From: Rhodococcus sp. PAMC28707
Lineage (GTDB): Bacteria > Actinomycetota > Actinomycetes > Mycobacteriales > Mycobacteriaceae
Assembly (NCBI RefSeq): GCF_004795915.1
Contig: NZ_CP039253.1
Span: 3,162,001-3,226,000, forward strand
DNA: 64,000 nt
Direction: 5' to 3'
Of the stretch, positions 51,901 through 59,872 are shown piece after piece (the stretch's first letter is position 1; each line of letters opens with the position of its first letter). The notes beneath the pieces are model-generated. The model searched no databases. It saw only the letters and a list, made by a program, of their open reading frames with translations, and was not told the origin of the DNA. The translations under genes and the position numbers were made by a program.

Positions 51901-52904
51901 TGCGGGTGCTCGTCACCGGCGGTACCGGTTTCGTCGGGGCATGGACCGCGAAGGCAGCCGTCGACGCCAGACACGAAGTTCGTTTCCTGGTCAGAAATCC
52001 TGACAGATTGCAGACGAGCGCGGCCCAGATAGGCCTGGACGTCAGTGACTTTCGCCTCGGTGACATCACCGACGCCGACTCGATCTCGCGGGCCATGGAT
52101 GGCTGCGACAGTGTCGTTCATGCTGCAGCGGTCGTCGCTACCGATCCATCTCGTGCCGAGGAGATGATCGCGACGAACATGCTGGGTGCCGAGAATGTGC
52201 TCGGGACTGCCGCAGCTCTCGGCTTGGATCCGATTGTGCACGTCTCGAGCTTCACGGCCCTGTTTCGGCCAGGTTTGGAGATGCTTCGCGCCGATCTTCC
52301 GGTCGTCGGTGGAACCGATGCATACGGACGCACCAAGTCCCAGGTCGACCTCTATGCACGCGGAATGCAAGACGGCGGTGCGCCGGTCGTCATCACCTAC
52401 CCCGGGATGGTGCTCGGTCCTCCTGCGGGTGACCAGTTCGGTGAAGCCGCCGACGGCGTCGAATCCGCCCTGAAAATGCGAATGCTGCCGGGACGCAGCG
52501 CAGCCTGGACTGTCGTCGACGTCCGTGATCTCGCGGCGGTGCATTCGGCTTTACTCGAACCCGGGCGTGGGCCGCGTCGCTACATGGTGGGTGGCAAGCG
52601 GATACCGATCGGGTCGATTGCCGAGATGCTGCGTAAGATCACGGGTACGACAGTCCTCCCGGTGCCCGTTCCCGACGTCGCGTTGCGACTGCTGGGACGA
52701 GCATCCGACATCGTCGATTCGGTGTCACCGATCGAGACCCCCGTGTCTCGGTCACCGATTTCCGAGGCCGCGATGCAGTACTACACGCAGATGCCGCCTT
52801 CCGACGACTCGCCGAGCGAGAAAGATCTGGGAGTGCACTACCGCGGGTCTCTCGATACGCTCGATGCCACGGTCGCGGGCCTGCGCAGCGTCGGACGGTT
52901 GTGA
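51900..52904 (+). CDS. NAD-dependent epimerase/dehydratase-family SDR
   Basis: A 334-residue extended short-chain dehydrogenase. The cofactor motif is VLVTGGTGFVGAWTAKAAV, and the catalytic YxxxK is DAYGRTKSQVDLYA (Tyr and Lys spaced YGRTK) with VHVSSFTALF supplying the Ser/Thr. Coupled to the WS/DGAT gene, it may reduce a fatty-acid-, sterol- or ketoacid-derived precursor of the acyl acceptor; that link is only inferred from the operon. A strong terminator follows. Confidence 0.85.
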   Translation: MRVLVTGGTGFVGAWTAKAAVDARHEVRFLVRNPDRLQTSAAQIGLDVSDFRLGDITDADSISRAMDGCDSVVHAAAVVATDPSRAEEMIATNMLGAENVLGTAAALGLDPIVHVSSFTALFRPGLEMLRADLPVVGGTDAYGRTKSQVDLYARGMQDGGAPVVITYPGMVLGPPAGDQFGEAADGVESALKMRMLPGRSAAWTVVDVRDLAAVHSALLEPGRGPRRYMVGGKRIPIGSIAEMLRKITGTTVLPVPVPDVALRLLGRASDIVDSVSPIETPVSRSPISEAAMQYYTQMPPSDDSPSEKDLGVHYRGSLDTLDATVAGLRSVGRL

Positions 52905-52962
52905 CCGAACTCCGCGTGACTTCAGTTCCACCCCAAGGGGATTCGTAGAAGCTCTTATCGAG

Positions 52963-53000
52963 ACAAAATGCGGCGCCGCAAGAGCGGCGCCGCATTTTGT
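52963..53000. terminator. Bidirectional hairpin terminator
   Basis: Perfect 17-bp arms (ACAAAATGCGGCGCCGC, 52963-52979, and its complement 52984-53000) with a 4-nt AAGA loop. The A4/T4 ends give a short U-tract in both directions. It serves the epimerase gene on one side and the secreted-protein gene on the other. Confidence 0.85.
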
Positions 53001-53024
53001 CGGTTCACGATCGGTGGAAAAGCG

Positions 53025-53822
53025 TCAGCCGACGTTTACCAAGCCCACGGTCGGGAAGTAGAAGCAGTTGTTGACGCCGTCGGCAGTCTTGTGTTCGACG
53101 TTGCCGAACACAGCTGCGAGAACGGTTCCCGAGCCGGTTTCCACCGGTGCGAGGCGCGCCCCGGCGGCAGGCAACTTGGCGATAGCCGTGGTCAACGCAC
53201 CTCGTACCAACTGGGTAGTAATGGGGTCGAGCTTGGCATTGTCGAGTATCGAATCGACGAATGTCGTAGTGGCTCCGCCCATATCGGCGAATCCGCCCTT
53301 CAAGGTGTTGACGTTGAACCATGCCACCTGCATGCCCGCCTTGTTCGCCGAGTCATCGACGATACCGGCCGGGACGAAGGCAAACATCGTCTCGCCCTTC
53401 TCGACAGCGTTGAGTGGGGGAAGCAGCGGTACCTTCGCATTCGGCCATGGCCCTCCAGCTGCTCCCGCTACTGCCGGAGAGATGCCGAATGGTACGCCGG
53501 GAACCTCAGCGCAATTGATAGCCGCTGTCGGGTAGAAGAACGGCGTGATACCGAGTTCGGTAAGGATCTTGTTGGCGGTGTCGAGAGCCGCGAGAGGGTT
53601 GGCGTCGACGTCGTCGGCGACGGCAGTGCGGGCTCCCGAGATCGCGGTCGCTGCGGCCAGCGCAGGATCATTGGCTGAGGTGCCCTGCTGCTGAAGGGCC
53701 GTCACTGCCTGCGCCAGTGGATCCATTGGCGCCGGATCTGCCGTCGCGGTGGCGGGCAGCGCAAGCAACGCTGCGCAGGACAGTGCGACTGTTCCAGCTA
53801 TTCGACCGAACCGAGACGACAT
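53025..53822 (-). CDS. Secreted protein, paralogue A
   Basis: A 265-residue protein with a Sec signal (GRIAGTVALSCAALLALPATATA, cleavage near TADPA). The mature part has a helical N-terminal half and a beta-rich C-terminal half with AINCAEVPGVPFG, MQVAWFNVNTLKGG, GSGTVLAAVFGNVEHKT and NCFYFPTVGLVNV, with two cysteines probably paired. A related protein is encoded at 56796-57608; they share the WxNxxT and CxFxPTxG blocks. AGGAG lies 6 nt before the ATG. Function unknown; likely a mycobacteriales exported family. Confidence 0.82.
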   Translation of the reverse strand: MSSRFGRIAGTVALSCAALLALPATATADPAPMDPLAQAVTALQQQGTSANDPALAAATAISGARTAVADDVDANPLAALDTANKILTELGITPFFYPTAAINCAEVPGVPFGISPAVAGAAGGPWPNAKVPLLPPLNAVEKGETMFAFVPAGIVDDSANKAGMQVAWFNVNTLKGGFADMGGATTTFVDSILDNAKLDPITTQLVRGALTTAIAKLPAAGARLAPVETGSGTVLAAVFGNVEHKTADGVNNCFYFPTVGLVNVG

Positions 53823-53859
53823 GTGTTACTCCTGTGACTGATGAAACCAATGTTACGAA

Positions 53860-53877
53860 TGTGGTGATCCGACCACA
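53860..53877. promoter_or_regulatory. Operator-like dyad upstream of the secreted protein
   Basis: TGTGGT-N6-ACCACA, perfect arms, 38-55 bp before the ATG at 53822. It lies where an activator or repressor of this gene would bind. No matching regulator gene is adjacent. Confidence 0.35.
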
Positions 53878-53958
53878 CTCGCCCATGGATTCTCAAGCCC
53901 AGAGGTCGTCGGTTATTCAATCGATACCCGCAGCAGGCCGATGATTTCTGCGAATCAG

Positions 53959-54537
53959 CTAACCGACATTGATTCCGTAGTCGCGAACAATGCCCGTCAA
54001 ACCGGACGCATAACCCTGTCCGATTGCCCGGAATTTCCATTCCTGACCTCGTCGGTACAACTCCCCGAACACCATGGCGGTTTCGGTCGACGCATCCTCG
54101 CTGAGATCGAAGCGAGCCAACTCGCGATTGTCGGCGCGATCGACCACCCGGATGAATGCATTGACGACCTGGCCGAAATTTTGCCCCAGAGAATCGGCGT
54201 CGTGAATCGAGACCGGGAACACGATCGATTCGACCTTCGGTGAGAGGGCCACGAGGTCGATGTTGATGCTCTCGTCATCGCCCTCGCCCTCGCCCGTCCG
54301 GTTGTCGCCGGTGTGCTCGATGGCACCGTCCGGCGAACGGAGATTGTTGTAGAACACGAAGAACAGATCGTCGACAGACTTCTTGTTCGAGTCCAGACCG
54401 ATTGCGCTTGCGTCCAGATCGAAGTCGCCGCCCGTGGTGTCGCGGACGTCCCACCCCAGACCGACCGATACCGACGTGAGGTTGGGGGCCTCCTTGGTCA
54501 GTGACACATTTCCGCCCTTGGAAAGCGTTACGCCCAT
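53959..54537 (-). CDS. TerD family calcium-binding stress protein
   Basis: A 192-residue protein with the TerD double beta-sandwich. Motifs: [35 protein letters not shown] (acidic Ca2+ ligands near D38-D42), [21 protein letters not shown], and [19 protein letters not shown] lies 7 nt before the ATG at 54537; a longer in-frame start exists upstream but lacks homology. Tellurite resistance itself is not implied by a lone TerD. It is divergent from the DUF1906 gene. Confidence 0.93.
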   Translation of the reverse strand: MGVTLSKGGNVSLTKEAPNLTSVSVGLGWDVRDTTGGDFDLDASAIGLDSNKKSVDDLFFVFYNNLRSPDGAIEHTGDNRTGEGEGDDESINIDLVALSPKVESIVFPVSIHDADSLGQNFGQVVNAFIRVVDRADNRELARFDLSEDASTETAMVFGELYRRGQEWKFRAIGQGYASGLTGIVRDYGINVG

Positions 54538-54779
54538 GAAAATCTCTCCTTCGATCGTCCTGAACCGATGACTCCACAGTAGGTTGTGCGCGCGCGGGCC
54601 GGCGAAGGCACGTGCTCGGAGCATCTGTGCAAAGAGAGGCAAATGATGCTGTGGAGTCTGGAGTGACTAGCGGTACCGGAGTGAGTGTGGTGCAATACGC
54701 AAACCGAGAAATGTAGCAGCGCCGACTTGAATCAGCGGTCTGACACGCCGAATCGAACTATCGATGTGGGGGGCTTGAA

Positions 54780-55502
54780 GTGCACGTTTCACGACGCGAG
54801 TTGTTCAAATACGCGGCGGTGGGATCGGCTACTGCCGTCGGATTGGCAACATTGGGGGCCCGTACTGCAGCGCACGCCGACGGGTTGGGCACGCTTGTCG
54901 ACTATTCGGGCGGGGTCCCCTCGCCGGAGGCGATCAAAGCGGCAGGTCACCACGGGGCTGTCCGCTATGTTTCCGATCGCAGACCCGGTGCCGAATGGAT
55001 GCTCGGCAAGCCGATGAAGCGCGACGAGGCCGATGCGCTGACCGAAGCAGGATTGGAAGTGGTGTCCAACTATCAGTTCGGCAAGGGTGCAACGTCCGAC
55101 TGGAGAGGCGGATACGCGGCCGGAGTCAAGCATGCGAACCGGGGTGTGGAACTGCATCGAGCCGCCGGTGGACCCCAGAACCGGCCCATCTACGCATCTA
55201 TCGACGACAATCCCACCGCGGTCGAGTTCGCCACGATGATCGCGCCGTACATCCTCGGTTGGCAATCTGTCGTCGGAGCCGAGAACACCGGGATCTACGC
55301 CAATTCGCCGACCATCGAATTGGCGTCCATTGCTGGGCTCGGCCGGTGGTATTGGCAGCACAATTGGGGTACGCCGAAAGGCTTCCGGCACCCCGCCGCG
55401 CATCTACATCAAGTGCAGATCGACAAAGGCAAGGTCGACGGGATCAGCGTCGACATCAATGTAATTCTCAAGCCTGATTACGGCCAATGGTCCCTAGCCT
55501 GA
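54780..55502 (+). CDS. Tat-exported DUF1906 glycoside-hydrolase-like protein (Rv2525c-like)
   Basis: A 240-residue protein. Its N-terminus carries a twin-arginine signal (SRRELFKYAAVGSATAVGLA, RR at residues 5-6), cleaved near AHADG. The mature domain is DUF1906, a TIM-barrel relative of GH25 (LVDYSGGVPSPEAIKAAGH, RYVSDRRPGAEWMLGKPM, PIYASIDDNPT, DGISVDINVILKPDYGQW) with acidic residues D113-type lost or retained variably in the family. Rv2525c deletion affects cell-wall behaviour in M. tuberculosis. GTG start. A 24-codon ORF with strong Shine-Dalgarno follows 19 nt later. Confidence 0.88.
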   Translation: MHVSRRELFKYAAVGSATAVGLATLGARTAAHADGLGTLVDYSGGVPSPEAIKAAGHHGAVRYVSDRRPGAEWMLGKPMKRDEADALTEAGLEVVSNYQFGKGATSDWRGGYAAGVKHANRGVELHRAAGGPQNRPIYASIDDNPTAVEFATMIAPYILGWQSVVGAENTGIYANSPTIELASIAGLGRWYWQHNWGTPKGFRHPAAHLHQVQIDKGKVDGISVDINVILKPDYGQWSLA

Positions 55503-55521
55503 TTCTCGAAGGAAAGACGAT

Positions 55522-55596
55522 ATGAATCTCATCGATGTAATTTATACGATCGCCGGATATATCTATCAGTTCTTGTCGGATTCCTTCGCTTCTTGA
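55522..55596 (+). CDS. Putative 24-residue hydrophobic peptide downstream of DUF1906
   Basis: The ORF starts ATG at 55522 and encodes MNLIDVIYTI, then AGYIYQF and LSDSFAS. AAGGAA lies 7 nt before the ATG, and the ORF begins 19 nt after the DUF1906 stop on the same strand. The middle is a hydrophobic, tyrosine-rich helix candidate with no signal peptide. Its base composition is clearly more AT-rich than its neighbours. The last 31 bp overlap the convergent MFS gene. Leaderless, signal-free small peptides form cell-wall channels (PorA/PorH) in corynebacteria, but that is only a size analogy. It could also be a spurious ORF. Confidence 0.45.
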   Translation: MNLIDVIYTIAGYIYQFLSDSFAS

Positions 55597-56771
55597 TTCC
55601 AGTCTTCATCGCGAGATTCGAGTACCAGTAGAAGGAATGCGATGGCCGCGAGCGCAGCAACTGCGCCTGAGAACACCACACCAGCTGTGACGAGGCCCCA
55701 GGCATTCGCGGCTGCTCCTGCTCCGATCACGGGCACCGAGATGGCGATGTAGAGAACGACGAAGAATGTCGACGTCACTTCGGCGCGCCGATCCACCGGC
55801 AGTTCTGCGGTCACCGTCGCCATCCCCTTGCTGAACGTCACTCCCTGTCCGACTCCACTCACCACGGCGCTCAGAATCAGCAGGGGCAGCGAAGCCGTCA
55901 GCAGTGAGATTGCGAGTACTACGACGCCGGCGAACAGTACGACGCATCCGGCCCGCAGCGCGAACGAGGTGTCCAGGGCGCGGAGCCCGATCTGAGCGGC
56001 TGCGGACGAGGCGAACAACAGGAAGACGACTGCGCCTGTCACAGCGTGGTCGTCGATGCCGAGGACGCTGTTCATGAAGCCGGGAGAGACGCCGGTGAAC
56101 AGGCCCAGAACAGCGAATCCGGCGAAGCCGGCAATCGATGCGCGGAGAAACGTGCCGCGAATAGGCGCCGGAATCGACAGTCTCTGCAGGTGTGGTCTGG
56201 CTCCGCGTGCAACTTTCACCGTCTCGGGGGAGAGGTACACCGCGACCGCCGCCAGGATCAGCAAACCGATGTCGACGATGAAGGTCAGCTGCATCGGGTG
56301 CGGCAGATACTGAACCAGTACACCGGCTAGTAGGGGCCCGAGACCGAGTCCGCCGATATTCGCCGCCGTCGCAATCGCCGGTGCGTGTGCGCGCCACTTG
56401 TCCGGCACCAATTCCACCAGTGTCACCGTTGCAGTTCCGACGAATATGCCCGCCGATAATCCAGAGAGCACCCGTCCGATCAGCAGAGCGGTGAGCGATC
56501 CGGCGAAAATGAACACCAGCGCGCTGACTATGCCGAAGGCGATCCCGGCAAGCAGCATCGGGCGACGACCCAGTGAGTCCGACCAACGACCGAACGCCAG
56601 GAGTGCAGTGAGCACTCCCAGCGCATAGGCGGCAAAAACTATCGTGACGACGAAAACGGAGAATCCGAACTCGACCTGGTATAGCGAGTAGACCGGCGTC
56701 GGCATCGTGGTGCCGATCATCGCTACCGCGAATGCATAGGTAATCGCAACGAATGCGAGAGGTCTGCTCAC
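55566..56771 (-). CDS. MFS transporter, drug-efflux type
   Basis: A 401-residue permease with 12 helices. The MFS signature loop between helices 2 and 3 is GRWSDSLGRRPMLL, and the later helix 5 motif is GGLGLGPLLAGVL, typical of drug:H+ antiporters. The C-terminus ends in a charged cytoplasmic tail (SRDEDWNQEAKESD). GTG start. The last 31 bp overlap the small peptide ORF. Substrate unknown. Confidence 0.9.
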   Translation of the reverse strand: MSRPLAFVAITYAFAVAMIGTTMPTPVYSLYQVEFGFSVFVVTIVFAAYALGVLTALLAFGRWSDSLGRRPMLLAGIAFGIVSALVFIFAGSLTALLIGRVLSGLSAGIFVGTATVTLVELVPDKWRAHAPAIATAANIGGLGLGPLLAGVLVQYLPHPMQLTFIVDIGLLILAAVAVYLSPETVKVARGARPHLQRLSIPAPIRGTFLRASIAGFAGFAVLGLFTGVSPGFMNSVLGIDDHAVTGAVVFLLFASSAAAQIGLRALDTSFALRAGCVVLFAGVVVLAISLLTASLPLLILSAVVSGVGQGVTFSKGMATVTAELPVDRRAEVTSTFFVVLYIAISVPVIGAGAAANAWGLVTAGVVFSGAVAALAAIAFLLLVLESRDEDWNQEAKESDKN

Positions 56772-56795
56772 GAGCAGACCCTACTCACACGATGA

Positions 56796-57608
56796 TCAGG
56801 CTACGTAGAAGGTGCCGATCGTGGGAAGGAATCCGCAGGTCCGTGCCGGTGCAGCGGGATCTTCGACGGACTTGGTCGTGATGGAACCGGATGCGACAGC
56901 GAGGACGCGTCCCGGTCCGGTATCAGCAATACCGGAGATCGTGGCAGGGCCGCCCGGATTGATGGCCGACGCTCCGGTCAACTCCTGGGTCCCGGTTCGA
57001 CGGTTGTCGAGATTGAGCCACGTCACGGTGAACGGTGACTCCTGCTGAGCAGCAAGAGGTGCTGTGCCGAGGGCAGTGAAGACGAAGCCGGCGTGGCCTG
57101 CAGCAGGTCCGGGAGGCGGAAGCGTCGCGGGGCCGGGTACGGCCAGCGCGGTGCCGATGGAATCTGCCGTGTCCGAGATGCAGCCTTTACCGATGGTCGG
57201 GTAGAGGAACTGGGCGATGATCGGCCCGTCGGACGGAGGCAGTTCGGGTCCGCCGCCACCGGATCCGTCGAGGAACGTGATGACCCTTGTGAGAGTGGCT
57301 TTCACCGTCTCAGGAATGGCGGGATTGTCCAGCAGTTGACGTGCCTGGGCGAGGAGATCGCCCTGCGGGCCCGCTGCGACGTCGGTCGGGCCTGCGGCGG
57401 CACCCATGATGGCGGGGGCGAACGATGCAAGTGCTTCGATCTGCGCGTAGTCCGGCAGTGGCTGGTCCGGAGAGGGGAGGAACATCGGAGGCAGCTCGGC
57501 TGCAGGCGGTGCTGGCTCTGCAGAAGCAAAGGTCGGCAGCGCGAGCGCAGCGGCGCATGCCACCGCCGCAACAGTGACGACTTTGCGTGTTACCCCGGTA
57601 CGAAGCAC
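56796..57608 (-). CDS. Secreted protein, paralogue B
   Basis: A 270-residue exported protein with a Sec signal (VVTVAAVACAAALALPTFAS, cleavage near ASAEP) and a Pro-rich N-terminal mature part. The core matches the protein at 53025-53822: QFLYPTIGKGCI, GHAGFVFTALGTAPLA, TVTWLNLDNRRTGTQ, INPGGPATISGIADTG and RTCGFLPTIGTF. Two cysteines are probably paired. This copy keeps the PGP-rich loop that the other has lost. GTG start. It lies 24 bp downstream of the MFS gene start region, on the same strand. Function unknown. Confidence 0.82.
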   Translation of the reverse strand: MLRTGVTRKVVTVAAVACAAALALPTFASAEPAPPAAELPPMFLPSPDQPLPDYAQIEALASFAPAIMGAAAGPTDVAAGPQGDLLAQARQLLDNPAIPETVKATLTRVITFLDGSGGGGPELPPSDGPIIAQFLYPTIGKGCISDTADSIGTALAVPGPATLPPPGPAAGHAGFVFTALGTAPLAAQQESPFTVTWLNLDNRRTGTQELTGASAINPGGPATISGIADTGPGRVLAVASGSITTKSVEDPAAPARTCGFLPTIGTFYVA

Positions 57609-57969
57609 TTGATTTTCCCCATCCTGATCGTAAAACGGGCCATGAAGCGGTTGTTGGCTCGAGGGGTCACTCTATGTATCCGACCCTTGCTTGTACAGCC
57701 GGTACTTTCGGGCGTTGTCCGACTCTGGACGCGCGCAACTCGGCATCGACCGCCTACGGACATTAGCGTGTTACAGAAGTGAATAGTGTGATTGGTGATG
57801 CAAATGTTATTTGTGAACATCCACGATGATCGTCCGCAAATTCAGTGAACCGCGTGCGCGAAGCCTGATCGGGTTCCCTATAAAAGGCACAATCAGGCTC
57901 CCTATAAGCTCGGCTGTCGATCTCGAACCGAGACGACGAACACCACCGAGCGGGAGCGAGAGACAACAG
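57609..57969 (+). other. 361-bp intergenic region upstream of pimE
   Basis: No gene is supported. The in-frame extension of pimE from 57826 starts in an AT-rich stretch with non-actinobacterial codon use and is probably untranslated. The stretch holds the divergent promoters of paralogue B and pimE and the 24-bp direct repeat listed separately. The 57775-57825 part is noticeably AT-rich. Confidence 0.5.
57868..57907 (+). promoter_or_regulatory. Tandem ATC(A/G)GG(C/T)TCCCTATAA repeat upstream of pimE
   Basis: ATCGGGTTCCCTATAA (57868-57883) and ATCAGGCTCCCTATAA (57892-57907) share 14 of 16 bases with a 24-bp period. Each ends in a -10-like TATAA. GCCTGAT/ATCAGGC also makes a 7-bp stem across the first copy. 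The second copy ends 62 bp before the pimE GTG. Tandem promoter or operator. Confidence 0.4.
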
Positions 57970-59196
57970 GTGAACCGACTGGTTCGATACGCCCCCTTCC
58001 TGCTCGCACTGTCGGTCCTGGCCCGACTCGCCTGGGCCTTGGCCACGCCCAACGGAATGAACCTCGTCGACCTGCACGTCTACGTGGATGGTTCGGCAGC
58101 ATTGCTGAAAGACGACCTCTACAACTTCACCTACTCGGTGAAGACTCCCGACTTTCCTCTTCCGTTCACCTATCCGCCGTTCGCAGCGTTGGTCTTCTTT
58201 CCGTTGCACTATCTGCCGTTCACCGTTGTCGGGATCGCCTGGCAGTTGGCGACGATGGCAGCGATGTTCCTGCTCATCAAGCTCAGCCTCGGCCTGATGC
58301 TCGGCGACGACGTGGCGGGCACCTCCCGCTGGACCCGCATCGCCATGGCATGGACAGCGCTGGCCCTGTGGACCGAACCCGTGCGCACCACTCTCGACTA
58401 CGGACAGGTAAACGTCTTCCTCGCCCTGGGCGCGGTCGTGGCGATCCGCAGTACACGTTGGTGGGTTGCAGGTGGACTCATCGGTTTCGTCGCCGGAATC
58501 AAGCTCACGCCGGCGATAACCGGGCTCTACTTCCTGGCCACGAAGCGTTGGAAGGCAGCGATCTTCTCGGCTGTCGCCTTCGCTGCCACCGTCGCGCTCA
58601 GCTACCTGGTTCTCGGCCATCAAGCAGGAACCTACTTCACCACTCTGCTCGGGGACGCCGATCGAATCGGGCCGGTCGGCTCGGTGTGGAACCAGTCGCT
58701 GCGCGGAGCGATGAGCCGGATCGCCGGACACGATATCGAATCCGGGCCGCTGTGGATGGGCGGCGTCCTCGTAGTCTCCGCTCTCGCGGTTGCCGCGTGG
58801 CGCTCGCTACGACGCGACGATCGACTCGGCATACTCCTCGTCGTTCAACTGTTGGGGCTGCTCATCTCGCCGATCTCGTGGTCACACCACTGGGTATGGG
58901 TGATGCCGCTGCTCGTGTGGCTCGTACACGGACCGGATCGCGAGGCTGTGTTCACGCGGATCGTGGCCGGATACTGGCTGGTGACCAGCGTCATCGGCAT
59001 CCCCTGGATCCTCAGCTTCTTCCAGGAGTCGATCTGGCTCGTATCCCGCCCAGGGATACTCGCCTGGCTCGGAACCGTCGACGTACTCGGCGCACTCCTC
59101 GTTTACATCCTGGCGATCTACCTGAAAAGACGACGGGTCAATCTCGAATCAGCAGATTCTCGATCTCGCGAGCCAGATCCACGTCCTTCGACGTGA
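57970..59196 (+). CDS. pimE: Polyprenyl-phosphate-mannose-dependent alpha-1,2-mannosyltransferase (GT87)
   Basis: A 408-residue GT-C enzyme with about 11 helices. The first extracytoplasmic loop has GMNLVDLHVYVDGS, whose Asp (D34) is the likely catalytic base of PimE-type enzymes. TYPPFAALVFFP, DYGQVNVFLA, GIKLTPAI and SPISWSHHWVWVMP are GT87 hallmarks. It adds the fifth mannose to phosphatidylinositol mannosides. The identification as PimE rests on the following phhB-mutT2-typA-lpqW order. GTG 57970 is preferred to the upstream extension. The 3' end overlaps phhB by 59 bp. Confidence 0.88.
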   Translation: MNRLVRYAPFLLALSVLARLAWALATPNGMNLVDLHVYVDGSAALLKDDLYNFTYSVKTPDFPLPFTYPPFAALVFFPLHYLPFTVVGIAWQLATMAAMFLLIKLSLGLMLGDDVAGTSRWTRIAMAWTALALWTEPVRTTLDYGQVNVFLALGAVVAIRSTRWWVAGGLIGFVAGIKLTPAITGLYFLATKRWKAAIFSAVAFAATVALSYLVLGHQAGTYFTTLLGDADRIGPVGSVWNQSLRGAMSRIAGHDIESGPLWMGGVLVVSALAVAAWRSLRRDDRLGILLVVQLLGLLISPISWSHHWVWVMPLLVWLVHGPDREAVFTRIVAGYWLVTSVIGIPWILSFFQESIWLVSRPGILAWLGTVDVLGALLVYILAIYLKRRRVNLESADSRSREPDPRPST

Positions 59197-59428
59197 GTCC
59201 GCCTTCGGAGTGCGTGGACAGCGTGAAGGTCAACTTTCGCCATCGGATATCGATGTCGGGATGGTGCCCCGCAGCCTCGGCAGCAGTCGCCACCCGTGAA
59301 ACGAACTGGATCGCCGCCGGAAACGTCGGCAACTCGACCGTTCGGGTGATCGAGGAGCCATCGAGACTCCACTCCGGCAGACTGCTCAGTGCATCGTCGA
59401 TCTCGGCGTTGGACAGTAGTTCACTCAT
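59138..59428 (-). CDS. phhB: Pterin-4a-carbinolamine dehydratase
   Basis: A 96-residue protein of the PCD/DCoH family. The EAAGHHPDIDIRWRKLTFTL block supplies the active-site His pair and Trp; the C-terminus is THSEGGLTSKDVDLAREIE. It dehydrates 4a-hydroxytetrahydropterin. Its C-terminal codons overlap pimE on the opposite strand by 59 bp, and its ATG is only 15 bp from the divergent mutT2 start. AGGA lies 8 nt upstream. Confidence 0.92.
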   Translation of the reverse strand: MSELLSNAEIDDALSSLPEWSLDGSSITRTVELPTFPAAIQFVSRVATAAEAAGHHPDIDIRWRKLTFTLSTHSEGGLTSKDVDLAREIENLLIRD

Positions 59429-59443
59429 GGAAACGATCCTGAC

Positions 59444-59872
59444 ATGACCGACGCCGAAAAATCAGCTGGTTCCGTCCCTGACATCACCGCTCCTGCCGTC
59501 GTGGTGGCCGGTGCCATCGTCGCCGAGGGGCTACTCCTACTCGCTCAGCGAGCCCGTCCGCCGGAGCTCGCGGGCCTGTGGGAGCTGCCGGGAGGAAAGG
59601 TCGAACCCGGCGAAAGCGACGCTCAGGCGTTGATGCGTGAACTACACGAGGAACTTGGCGTCGACACTGCTGTCGGTGCACAGCTGGCCGGTGATGTCCC
59701 CATCGGAGCCGGGCGAATTCTGCGGGCCTATCGCGTCGAGCTGGTCGCGGGATCGCCTGCTCCACTTGATCATTCAAATCTGCGGTGGGTCGACGCCGTC
59801 GGCCTTCGTCGGATGGATCTGGTCGATGCGGACCGCGAATGGGTAACCGAACTTGCGCTGATGCTCAGGTAG
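59444..59872 (+). CDS. mutT2: NUDIX hydrolase MutT2
   Basis: A 142-residue NUDIX protein. The box GGKVEPGESDAQALMRELHE then ELGV is complete (G x5 E x7 REUxEExGU). In mycobacteria MutT2 hydrolyses dCTP, 5-methyl-dCTP and CTP-type substrates rather than 8-oxo-dGTP. Starts at ATG 59444. The promoter must lie within phhB. The stop overlaps the convergent Cys-rich gene by 8 bp. Confidence 0.9.
   Translation: MTDAEKSAGSVPDITAPAVVVAGAIVAEGLLLLAQRARPPELAGLWELPGGKVEPGESDAQALMRELHEELGVDTAVGAQLAGDVPIGAGRILRAYRVELVAGSPAPLDHSNLRWVDAVGLRRMDLVDADREWVTELALMLR

Noticed and set aside
57826..57969. 48-residue N-terminal extension of pimE
   Set aside because: Runs through the AT-rich promoter region and the direct repeats; GT87 homology begins at the GTG at 57970.
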